A DNA stretch of 5,114 nt from Hyphomicrobiales bacterium (GTDB lineage Bacteria; Pseudomonadota; Alphaproteobacteria; Rhizobiales; Aestuariivirgaceae). The notes below the pieces were generated by a model. That model was given only the letters and a program-made list of their open reading frames with translations. It searched no databases and was not told where the DNA came from. Positions 1-5,114 of the stretch are shown here, in pieces (the first letter of the stretch is position 1; every line of letters begins with the position of its first letter). A program made the translations under genes and the position numbers. The stretch lies in assembly GCA_027051995.1 (NCBI GenBank), contig JALUFY010000101.1, positions 1 through 5,114 on the forward strand. Direction: 5' to 3'.

Positions 1-1010
1 ACGCCGTGCTGGGCAATACCGAGAAACTGCGGGCGGAAAGCTGGCGGGCGCTGGCCGGGCTGAGGCGCGGGGCGGAGGACAAGCCGGTGCTGGTTTCGGA
101 TATCATGAAGGAGACGAAGCTTGCGCCATCGGCCATCGCCGGGATGAGCGAGCGCACGCGCGCCTTCGTGCAGGTGCAAAGCGGCTGCAATCACCGCTGC
201 ACCTTCTGCATCATCCCTTTCGGGCGCGGCAACGCGCGCTCGCTACCAGAAGAAGACGTGGTGGCGCAGGTGCGCGCGGCGCGCGCGGCGGGGCATCGCG
301 AAGTGGTGCTCACCGGTGTGGATCTGACGAGCTGGGGCGAGGATCTGGGCGGAGAAGGGCGGCTTGGCCATCTGATCACGCGCATCCTGAAGGACGCGCC
401 CCGGCTGGAGCGGCTGCGCGTCTCCTCCATCGACGTGGCCGAGATCGACGATGAATTCATGACCGTTCTGGGCGGCGAGGAGCGTCTTGCGCCGCATCTG
501 CATCTGTCGCTTCAGGCGGGCGACGACATGATCCTCAAGCGCATGAAGCGCCGCCACACGCACGCCCAGGCGGTGGAGTTTTGCGCGCGGGCGAGAGAAA
601 AGCGCCCGGACGTGGCCTTCGGCGCGGACATCATCGCCGGGTTCCCGACGGAGACGGAAGAGATGTTCGCCAATTCCATGCGGCTGGTGGAAGCCTGCGA
701 TCTGGTGTGGCTGCATGTCTTTCCCTTCTCGGCGCGGCCCGGCACGCCTGCGGCGCGGATGGCCCCGGTGGACGGCGCGGCGGTGAAATCGCGCGCGGCG
801 CGGCTGCGCATGGCCGGCGAGGCGCGCCTGGCCGCCTTTCTGGACGGGCTGATTGGACAACGGCTTTCCGTGCTGGTGGAGACGCCCGGCCTGGCGCGGG
901 CGGGCAACAACGCCCTGGTGGTTGTTGACGAAAGGCTCCCGGCGGGCGACATGGTGGATGTGCGGATCATCGGGGCGTCCGGTGGAAAGCTCATCGCGGA
1001 GGGATCATGA
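1..1010 (+). CDS. mtaB: tRNA t6A37 methylthiotransferase MtaB, 3' part (start is outside the window)
   Basis: Radical SAM methylthiotransferase that turns N6-threonylcarbamoyladenosine (t6A) at position 37 of certain tRNAs, classically tRNA-Lys, into its 2-methylthio form. The frame is open from base 3, and about 335 residues are visible against roughly 410-450 in the family. The missing part is most of the N-terminal methylthiotransferase domain with its own three-cysteine cluster site; the visible part opens at the conserved GNTEKL segment. The radical SAM CxxxCxxC motif (CNHRCTFC) is at nt 186-209 and binds the second 4Fe-4S cluster. Further family blocks follow: HLHLSLQAGDD (from nt 495), GADIIAGFPTETEEMF (from nt 621) and LHVFPFSARPGTPA (from nt 711). 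A short TRAM-like RNA-binding tail occupies about the last 50 residues. IIAGFPTE and the PFSxRxGTPA block separate it from unrelated radical SAM enzymes. MtaB fits better than MiaB because of the cluster context (CIIPFGRG) and the ftsY neighbourhood, but a MiaB-like paralogue is not fully excluded. Its stop overlaps the ftsY start by 4 bases. Confidence 0.92.
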   Translation, partial: AVLGNTEKLRAESWRALAGLRRGAEDKPVLVSDIMKETKLAPSAIAGMSERTRAFVQVQSGCNHRCTFCIIPFGRGNARSLPEEDVVAQVRAARAAGHREVVLTGVDLTSWGEDLGGEGRLGHLITRILKDAPRLERLRVSSIDVAEIDDEFMTVLGGEERLAPHLHLSLQAGDDMILKRMKRRHTHAQAVEFCARAREKRPDVAFGADIIAGFPTETEEMFANSMRLVEACDLVWLHVFPFSARPGTPAARMAPVDGAAVKSRAARLRMAGEARLAAFLDGLIGQRLSVLVETPGLARAGNNALVVVDERLPAGDMVDVRIIGASGGKLIAEGS

Positions 1011-2326
1011 GCGACAGCAAGAAAAAGGGCGGCTTCCTGCGCCGCCTGTTCCGCCGCGGGAAAAAGGAACGGGGCGGAGAGGAGACGCAGGCCGCGCCTC
1101 GGGAGGCGGTGGCCGCAAAGGAGCCCGCGCCGGAGCCTGAGCTTGCGCCGGAGCCTGAGCCCACGCCCGCGCCGCCACCCGCCGCGCCGCCGCCACAGGC
1201 CGTTGAAGAGCCCGCGCCGGAGGCGGATGCCGCGCTCCCTGAAGAGCCCGTGCAAGAGGCGGCCCCGGAGCCGGAAGAACCGGCGGAGTCCGTGACAAGG
1301 GACACCCCGGAGCCGGAACCCGCATCCGCGCCCGCCGCCAGCGAAACCGCCGGGGAAGCGGCCCCGGAAGAAGAACAGGCGCGGGTGGAAGAAGAAAAAT
1401 CCGGCTGGTTCTCACGGCTGCGGCAGGGGCTGTCGAAATCCTCTTCGGCCCTTGGCGGCGGCATCACCGGCATTTTCTCCAGACGCAGGCTGGACGCCGG
1501 TACGCTTCAGGATCTGGAGGACATTCTCATTCAGGCCGACCTGGGCGTGGACATGGCCGAACGCGTCATCGCGCGCATCTCGAAGGGGCGCTACGAGAAG
1601 GGCATCGGCCCGGACGAGGTGAAGGCCATTCTGGCCGAGGAAGTGGAGAAGGTGCTCAAGCCGGTGGAGCAGCCCTTCGAGATCGCTCCCGATACCCGGC
1701 CCTTCATCGTGCTGGCGGTGGGCGTCAATGGCTCGGGCAAGACGACGACCATCGGCAAGCTGGCGGCGATCGCGCGGGCGGAGGGCCATTCGGTCATGCT
1801 GGTGGCGGGCGATACCTTCCGCGCCGCCGCCGTGGAGCAGCTCGGCGTGTGGGCGGAACGCGCCGGGGCGCGGTTCATGAGCCGCGAGACGGGGGCGGAC
1901 GCCGCCGCCCTGGCCTATGACGCGGTGAAGAAGGCGCGCGAGGATGGCGTTGACATCGTCTTCATCGACACCGCCGGGCGTCTGCAGAACAAGAAGGGGC
2001 TGATGGACGAGCTGGCCAAGATCGTGCGGGTGGTGAAGAAGCTGGACGAGAGCGCCCCGCACGCGGTGCTGCTGGTGCTGGACGCCACCACCGGGCAAAA
2101 CGCCATGAACCAGGCGGAGGTGTTCCGCGAGGTGGCTGGAGTGACCGGCCTTGTCATGACCAAGCTGGACGGCACGGCGCGCGGCGGCATTCTGGCGGCC
2201 ATCGCCGAGAAGCACAAGATTCCGGTGCACGCCATCGGCGTGGGCGAAAAAATCGGCGATCTGCAACCCTTCGACGCGCGGGCCTTCGCCCGGGCCATCG
2301 CGGGGCTGGACGGAGAAGGCGCATGA
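1007..2326 (+). CDS. ftsY: Signal recognition particle receptor FtsY
   Basis: SRP-family GTPase that docks SRP-ribosome complexes at the inner membrane, pairing with Ffh for co-translational insertion of membrane proteins. 439 residues. A basic, aromatic N-terminal segment (GFLRRLFRRGKK, residues 9-20) is followed by an acidic Pro/Glu/Ala-rich A domain to about residue 128. A second amphipathic basic segment (SGWFSRLRQGLSKS, from residue 132) then leads into the N domain; it matches the membrane-targeting helix placed just before NG in E. coli FtsY. The G domain shows the P-loop GVNGSGKTTT (239-248), DTFRAAAVEQL (269-279), DTAGR (321-325), TKLDG (385-389) and GVGE (411-414) followed by DLQPFD. 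All GTPase motifs are intact. The start is ATG 1007, with GGAGGG at 998-1003 inside the end of mtaB. Both ends overlap neighbours by 4 bases, indicating translational coupling. The A domain is low-complexity and carries short nucleotide repeats, so its length may vary between relatives. Confidence 0.98.
   Translation: MSDSKKKGGFLRRLFRRGKKERGGEETQAAPREAVAAKEPAPEPELAPEPEPTPAPPPAAPPPQAVEEPAPEADAALPEEPVQEAAPEPEEPAESVTRDTPEPEPASAPAASETAGEAAPEEEQARVEEEKSGWFSRLRQGLSKSSSALGGGITGIFSRRRLDAGTLQDLEDILIQADLGVDMAERVIARISKGRYEKGIGPDEVKAILAEEVEKVLKPVEQPFEIAPDTRPFIVLAVGVNGSGKTTTIGKLAAIARAEGHSVMLVAGDTFRAAAVEQLGVWAERAGARFMSRETGADAAALAYDAVKKAREDGVDIVFIDTAGRLQNKKGLMDELAKIVRVVKKLDESAPHAVLLVLDATTGQNAMNQAEVFREVAGVTGLVMTKLDGTARGGILAAIAEKHKIPVHAIGVGEKIGDLQPFDARAFARAIAGLDGEGA
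1127..1160 (+). repeat. Two-copy tandem repeat inside the ftsY acidic domain
   Basis: The 16-base unit GCGCCGGAGCCTGAGC occurs at 1127-1142 and again at 1145-1160, a period of 18 bases, so it adds six residues in frame (APEPEL then APEPEP). A related 15-base piece, GAGCCCGCGCCGGAG, occurs at 1121-1135 and 1208-1222. This is consistent with in-frame repeat expansion or slippage in the low-complexity A domain. No regulatory role is implied. Confidence 0.75.
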
Positions 2327-2937
2327 GCGGGGAGACGGCGGGCGGGCCGGAGCCGGAAAGGCCAGAAAAAAAGGAGCTCTCCGGCGGGCTGAAGCTGCTG
2401 ATCGAGGCGGGGCCCCTGCTGGCCTTCTTTCTGGTCAACGCCAAGTGGGGGATATTCGCCGGCACGGCGGTCTACATGGTCACGGCGGCCATCGCCATGG
2501 CGGCCTCCTGGTGGCTGATCCGCCGGGTGGCCATCATGCCCATCATCGCCCTGGTCTTCGTGCTGGCCTTCGGCGGGCTGACCATCTGGCTGCATGACGA
2601 CACCTTCATCAAGATCAAGGTGACGCTCATCAACGCCCTCTTCGGGGCGCTGCTGCTGGGCGGGCTGGCCTTCGGGCGCGCCTGGCTGAAGCTGATCATG
2701 GGCGAGGCCATCGATATGGATGACGCGGGCTGGCGGAAGCTGACCCTGCGCTGGGGGCTGTTCTTCTTCTTTCTGGCGGGGCTGAACGAAATCGTCTGGC
2801 GCAGCGTCTCCACGGACGCCTGGGTGAACTTCAAGGTCTTCGGCCTTCTTCCCCTGACCTTCGTTTTCGCCATCGCGCAGACGCCGCTGATGCAGCGCCA
2901 CATGATCCACAAGCCCGGGGAAACATCCGGGGATTGA
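2323..2937 (+). CDS. yciB: Inner membrane-spanning protein YciB (septation protein A / IspZ family)
   Basis: Polytopic inner-membrane protein of the YciB/IspZ family, linked by genetics in enterobacteria and Shigella to normal septation and envelope integrity; no enzymatic activity is established. 204 residues, slightly longer than the E. coli protein (about 180) because of a polar, charged N-terminal leader of about 22 residues (PEPERPEKKE). Hydrophobic stretches suggest about five or six membrane segments near residues 23-40, 43-65, 70-90, 100-118, 145-160 and 172-190. Family hallmarks are LLIEAGPLLAFFLVN near the start, GGLTIWLHDDTFIKIKVT (84-101) followed by NALFGALLLGG, and LNEIVWR in the later half. 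The start ATG 2323 overlaps the ftsY stop by 4 bases, and GGAG at 2312-2315 gives a usable ribosome binding site within ftsY. Position as third gene after mtaB-ftsY agrees with alphaproteobacterial gene order. The tail HKPGETSGD is short and polar. Confidence 0.94.
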   Translation: MSGETAGGPEPERPEKKELSGGLKLLIEAGPLLAFFLVNAKWGIFAGTAVYMVTAAIAMAASWWLIRRVAIMPIIALVFVLAFGGLTIWLHDDTFIKIKVTLINALFGALLLGGLAFGRAWLKLIMGEAIDMDDAGWRKLTLRWGLFFFFLAGLNEIVWRSVSTDAWVNFKVFGLLPLTFVFAIAQTPLMQRHMIHKPGETSGD

Positions 2938-2977
2938 GCGCCAGGGCGGGGAAATTGCATGATCCAGCGGCGTTTTC

Positions 2978-2987
2978 CGGATATCCG
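2978..2987. repeat. 10-base perfect palindrome between yciB and fhs
   Basis: CGGATATCCG reads the same on both strands and lies 60 bases before the fhs start, in the only gap of the gene group where a promoter for fhs would be expected. It could be an operator half or simply chance in GC-rich DNA. The best promoter-like pair nearby, TTGCAT (2955-2960) and a CGGATA/GGATAT segment about 17-18 bases later, is weak and overlaps the palindrome. I do not call a promoter here, and no terminator-like hairpin with a T run is seen after yciB. Confidence 0.3.
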
Positions 2988-3034
2988 TCCGGGCGGGAAT
3001 GGGCCATACTCCGGCCATCCTGAATTTTGTCACC

Positions 3035-3040
3035 GGGAGA
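3035..3040 (+). promoter_or_regulatory. Ribosome binding site that fixes the fhs start
   Basis: GGGAGA lies seven bases (TTTTTTC) before ATG 3048, an ideal Shine-Dalgarno distance. The only in-frame alternative start further upstream, TTG 3027, lies before this site and would translate through it, adding seven residues (MSPGDFF) not expected in the family. The site therefore supports ATG 3048 as the true start. Confidence 0.8.
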
Positions 3041-3047
3041 TTTTTTC

Positions 3048-4727
3048 ATGGCGCAGGTCAAAAGCGATATAGACATCGCCCGCGCGGCGAAACTGGAGCC
3101 CATCGGCCAGGTCGCGGCGAAACTCGGCATTCCGGAAGAGGCCCTGATCCCCTTTGGCCATGACAAGGCCAAGGTGGCGCTGGACTACATCGCGAGCCTC
3201 GAGGACAGGCCCGACGGCAGGCTCATTCTGGTTACCGCCATGTCGCCGACGCCGGCCGGCGAGGGCAAGACGACCACCTCGGTGGGATTGGCGGACGGCC
3301 TGAACCGGATCGGCAAGAAAACGATCGTCTGCCTGCGCGAGCCGTCGCTTGGCCCGTGCTTCGGCATGAAGGGGGGTGCCGCGGGCGGCGGATACGCCCA
3401 GGTGGTGCCGATGGAAGACATCAATCTGCACTTCACAGGTGATTTTCACGCCATCTCGGCGGCCAACAACCTGCTGGCGGCGATGATCGATAATCATTTC
3501 TACTGGTCGAACGATCTGGGCATCGATCTGCGGCGCATCTCCTGGCGGCGGGTGGTGGACATGAACGACCGCTCGCTGCGCGACATCGTGACGGCCCTTG
3601 GCGGAGTGGCCAACGGCTTTCCGCGCGAGGGGGCCTTCGACATCACGGTGGCCTCGGAGGTCATGGCCATCCTGTGCCTGTCGCGCTCGCTGAAGGAGCT
3701 GGAGGAGCGGCTGGGCGATATCGTGGTGGCCGAGACGCGCAAGCGCCAGCCCGTCACGGCGCGCCAGATCAGAGCAAACGGGGCCATGGCCGTGCTGCTG
3801 AAGGATGCCCTGGCGCCCAATCTGGTGCAGACGCTGGAGAACAACCCGGCCTTCATCCACGGCGGGCCATTCGCCAATATCGCCCATGGCTGCAACTCGC
3901 TGGCGGCGACGAAGGCGGCGCTGAAGATGGCCGGTTATGTGGTGACGGAAGCCGGCTTCGGGGCCGATCTGGGGGCGGAGAAGTTCTTCGACATCAAATG
4001 CCGCGTCGGCGGCCTCAGGCCCGGCGCGGCGGTGGTGGTGGCCACGGTGCGCGCCCTGCGCTGGCAGGGCGGCGCATCGAAAGATGAGCTAAACACGCCG
4101 GACGTGGAGAAGGTGGAAAAGGGACTGGCCAATCTGGCGCGGCACATCCAGAACGTGAAGAAATTCGGCGTGCCGGTGGTGGTGGCCATCAACCAGTTCA
4201 CCAGCGATACCGAAGAGGAAATGAAAGCCATCGAAGATTATTGCGAGGCCCACGGCGTCAGGGCCATCCGCTCGTCGCACTGGACGCATGGCGGCGAGGG
4301 GGCCGAAGAGCTGGCGCGGGAAGTGGCGCGCATGGCCGATTCGGGCATGGCCCAGTTCGCGCCGCTTTACAAGGATGACATGAGCCTGTGGGAGAAGACG
4401 CGCAAGATCGCAACGGAAATCTACCACGCCGACGACATCATCGCCGACAAGAAGGTGCGCGACCGTTTCCGGCAGTTCGAGGAGCTGGGATTCGGCCATC
4501 TGCCGGTGTGCATGGCCAAGACGCAGTATTCCTTCTCCACCGATCCCAATCTGCGCGGCGCGCCAAGCGGCCATGTGGTGCCCATCCGCGAGGTGCGGCT
4601 GGCGGCCGGGGCGCGTTTCATCGTGGTCATCTGCGGGGCGATCATGACCATGCCCGGCCTGCCGCGCAAACCGGCGGCTGAAAACATCCGGCTTGATGAA
4701 AACGGCGAAGTTCAGGGGCTTTTCTGA
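3048..4727 (+). CDS. fhs: Formate-tetrahydrofolate ligase (10-formyl-THF synthetase)
   Basis: Cytoplasmic enzyme (EC 6.3.4.3) joining formate to tetrahydrofolate at the cost of ATP to give 10-formyl-THF, used for purines, initiator formyl-Met-tRNA and formate assimilation. From ATG 3048 the protein is 559 residues, the usual bacterial length of about 555-560. Seen in order: the ATP-binding loop [11 protein letters not shown] (67-77), RxPSLGP-type block [14 protein letters not shown] (97-110) continuing into [38 protein letters not shown] in the middle, [18 protein letters not shown], the second signature region [12 protein letters not shown] (331-342), [12 protein letters not shown], and the C-terminal block [14 protein letters not shown]. 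The reading frame is intact. Position 338 is Arg and 340 Gln where the classical second signature has Lys and His/Asn, a mild departure. The gene stands alone rather than beside folD, and a 110-base gap separates it from yciB, so it may have its own promoter, though I cannot locate one confidently. Confidence 0.98.
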   Translation: MAQVKSDIDIARAAKLEPIGQVAAKLGIPEEALIPFGHDKAKVALDYIASLEDRPDGRLILVTAMSPTPAGEGKTTTSVGLADGLNRIGKKTIVCLREPSLGPCFGMKGGAAGGGYAQVVPMEDINLHFTGDFHAISAANNLLAAMIDNHFYWSNDLGIDLRRISWRRVVDMNDRSLRDIVTALGGVANGFPREGAFDITVASEVMAILCLSRSLKELEERLGDIVVAETRKRQPVTARQIRANGAMAVLLKDALAPNLVQTLENNPAFIHGGPFANIAHGCNSLAATKAALKMAGYVVTEAGFGADLGAEKFFDIKCRVGGLRPGAAVVVATVRALRWQGGASKDELNTPDVEKVEKGLANLARHIQNVKKFGVPVVVAINQFTSDTEEEMKAIEDYCEAHGVRAIRSSHWTHGGEGAEELAREVARMADSGMAQFAPLYKDDMSLWEKTRKIATEIYHADDIIADKKVRDRFRQFEELGFGHLPVCMAKTQYSFSTDPNLRGAPSGHVVPIREVRLAAGARFIVVICGAIMTMPGLPRKPAAENIRLDENGEVQGLF

Positions 4728-4745
4728 GCCCGGCGAAAGGCGCGA

Positions 4746-4770
4746 GGGAGGGCTTGCAAAAAGCTCGCCC
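4746..4770 (+). terminator. Candidate hairpin 19 bases after fhs
   Basis: The arms GGGAGGGCTT (4746-4755) and AAGCTCGCCC (4761-4770) can form nine pairs, one of them G-U, interrupted by one A-G mismatch around a five-base loop GCAAA. It lies just downstream of the fhs stop, where a terminator would be expected. It is not followed by a T run (next bases ACGGCGTATT), so it is not a classical intrinsic terminator; it could instead protect the 3' end of the fhs message. Confidence 0.35.
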
Positions 4771-4784
4771 ACGGCGTATTCAAT
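4754..4784 (+). promoter_or_regulatory. Weak candidate promoter for the tRNA-Thr gene
   Basis: TTGCAA (4754-4759) lies 17 bases before TATTCA (4777-4782), within TATTCAAT. The match to the TTGACA/TATAAT consensus is partial (four of six and three of six). Spacing is right, and initiation would fall near 4790, about 30 bases before the tRNA. The -35-like element overlaps the loop side of the preceding hairpin. A tRNA reading through from fhs is an alternative. Confidence 0.3.
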
Positions 4785-4794
4785 CCCCCATCCG

Positions 4795-4811
4795 GCGGCC
4801 CGGCGGGCCGC
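4795..4811 (+). repeat. Perfect 7-bp GC hairpin just before the tRNA
   Basis: GCGGCCC (4795-4801) and GGGCCGC (4805-4811) form a perfect all-G/C stem around a three-base loop GGC, ending nine bases before the tRNA. No T run follows (TTCGGAGTT). It may be a 5' leader structure of the tRNA precursor, part of a fhs transcript end, or a by-product of GC-rich sequence. Confidence 0.4.
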
Positions 4812-4820
4812 TTCGGAGTT

Positions 4821-4896
4821 GCCGGTGTAGCTCAGCTGGTAGAGCAACGCATTCGTAATGCGTGGGTCGGCGGTTCAAATCCGTCCACCGGCACCA
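4821..4896 (+). tRNA. tRNA-Thr, anticodon CGT
   Basis: A complete 76-base cloverleaf with encoded CCA. Acceptor stem GCCGGTG (4821-4827) pairs perfectly with CACCGGC (4886-4892); D stem GCTC (4830-4833) with GAGC (4842-4845) around a loop containing the conserved GG; anticodon stem ACGCA (4847-4851) with TGCGT (4859-4863). The anticodon loop TTCGTAA places CGT at 4854-4856, reading ACG codons. The variable loop is GGGTC. The T stem GGCGG/CCGTC has one G-U pair around TTCAAAT. Discriminator A is at 4893 and CCA at 4894-4896. G35-U36 and the G1-C72 and C2-G71 pairs agree with threonine identity as known from E. coli. A37 follows U36, the context that receives t6A. Six T residues at 4901-4906 follow almost directly and may help end transcription. 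Confidence 0.98.
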
Positions 4897-4957
4897 TCCG
4901 TTTTTTCCTGTTTTCAGGCTTGCATTGCGGCGGCAAGGGGAGATGCCCCGTGGCGGG

Positions 4958-5032
4958 GGCGGTGATTCCCGTGGGAGGGCGCTCAGAACGGCTCTTCAGG
5001 CGGAACCGGCCTTCGTTTGCGCAATCACCGCC
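4958..5032. repeat. Perfect 10-bp inverted repeat with 55-base spacer in non-coding DNA
   Basis: GGCGGTGATT (4958-4967) is the exact reverse complement of AATCACCGCC (5023-5032). Shorter complementary pairs nest inside it without crossing: GCGC 4979-4982 with 5019-5022, AACG 4987-4990 with CGTT 5014-5017, and AGGC 4998-5001 with GCCT 5009-5012. Together they could fold into one long, bulged stem. This may be a small structured RNA or an untranslated region, but no known RNA family is recognised and the internal stems are short enough to arise by chance. Confidence 0.5.
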
Positions 5033-5073
5033 GCGCATGGAATCTCAAACCATCTGCTTGCGGCATGTTATTT

Positions 5074-5114
5074 GCCATAGGCGCCGCTTGCGCGGCCCAT
5101 GCGGCGCCTATGGC
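5074..5114. repeat. Perfect 14-bp inverted repeat at the right edge
   Basis: GCCATAGGCGCCGC (5074-5087) is exactly reverse-complemented by GCGGCGCCTATGGC (5101-5114) around a 13-base spacer. An alternative, mutually exclusive small hairpin, GCCGC (5083-5087) with GCGGC (5092-5096) around TTGC, uses part of the left arm and the spacer. On the plus strand what follows is outside the window, so a terminator tail cannot be judged; on the minus strand the next bases are AAATAAC, not a T run. It could be a terminator stem, a REP-like palindrome, or the border of a repeat. Confidence 0.8.

Noticed and set aside
3027..3047. TTG start giving fhs seven extra N-terminal residues
   Set aside because: It lies upstream of and runs through the Shine-Dalgarno site that serves ATG 3048, and the shorter protein matches the family's usual start and length.
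2938..3047. A folate riboswitch in front of fhs
   Set aside because: The gap is only 110 bases, and apart from one 10-base palindrome I see no multi-stem architecture or conserved core of a known tetrahydrofolate riboswitch.
1..4896. Functional link between mtaB and the tRNA-Thr gene because both concern the t6A position
   Set aside because: MtaB's known substrate is t6A in tRNA-Lys, the genes are almost 4 kb apart with an unrelated fhs between, and simple proximity is no evidence.
4901..4918. T6 run plus a CCTG-TTTT-CAGG mini-hairpin as an intrinsic terminator for the tRNA
   Set aside because: The T run comes before the hairpin, the stem has only four pairs and no T run follows it, so the order is wrong for an intrinsic terminator.
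4832..5038. Minus-strand open frame of 68 residues ending in a PVDGFEPPTHALRMRCSTS-like tail
   Set aside because: That tail is the antisense translation of the tRNA-Thr gene, a well-known source of false protein predictions; the rest has no recognisable domain.
4862..5080. Plus-strand open frame of 72 residues
   Set aside because: It starts inside the tRNA anticodon arm, has no ribosome binding site, is of low-complexity Arg/Gly composition and covers the inverted repeat region.
5068..5114. Possible 3' end of a minus-strand gene entering from the right (frame open to the edge, TAA at 5070-5068)
   Set aside because: Only about 14 residues are visible, they coincide with the inverted repeat, and nothing in them is recognisable; it cannot be supported.
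4872..5114. tRNA 3' end as an integration site for a genomic island
   Set aside because: No second copy of the tRNA 3' end and no integrase are present in the window, so there is only the general tendency of such sites to be used.

Overview
The window reads as a stretch of ordinary housekeeping chromosome from a GC-rich bacterium, most likely an alphaproteobacterium. The basis is the tight order mtaB - ftsY - yciB (the yciB homologue is often called ispZ or septation protein A in that class), the strong G/C bias at third codon positions, and an alphaproteobacterial-looking tRNA-Thr with an encoded CCA end. The exact order or genus cannot be fixed from this sequence alone.

Layout. Positions 1-2937 hold three same-strand genes: the 3' part of mtaB (radical SAM tRNA methylthiotransferase, its start lying before base 1), ftsY (receptor of the signal recognition particle) and yciB (inner-membrane spanning protein, septation protein A family). 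Both junctions are 4-base ATGA start/stop overlaps, so the three are almost certainly one transcript with coupled translation. A 110-base gap with a good ribosome binding site leads to fhs (formate-tetrahydrofolate ligase, 3048-4727). After fhs come two candidate hairpins and a possible promoter, then a complete tRNA-Thr(CGT) gene at 4821-4896. The last 218 bases carry no convincing protein gene but contain two perfect inverted repeats (10 bp and 14 bp arms); the second ends exactly at the window edge.

How the genes relate. FtsY and YciB both act at the inner membrane, in co-translational protein targeting and in envelope/cell-division integrity respectively. MtaB modifies the t6A base next to certain tRNA anticodons. 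Fhs charges tetrahydrofolate with formate to feed one-carbon metabolism. These are core functions that happen to be neighbours and do not form one pathway.

I found no sign of a mobile element, CRISPR array, defence system or other undescribed system. The least explained part is the structured non-coding segment 4897-5114, and even there the evidence is only inverted repeats.
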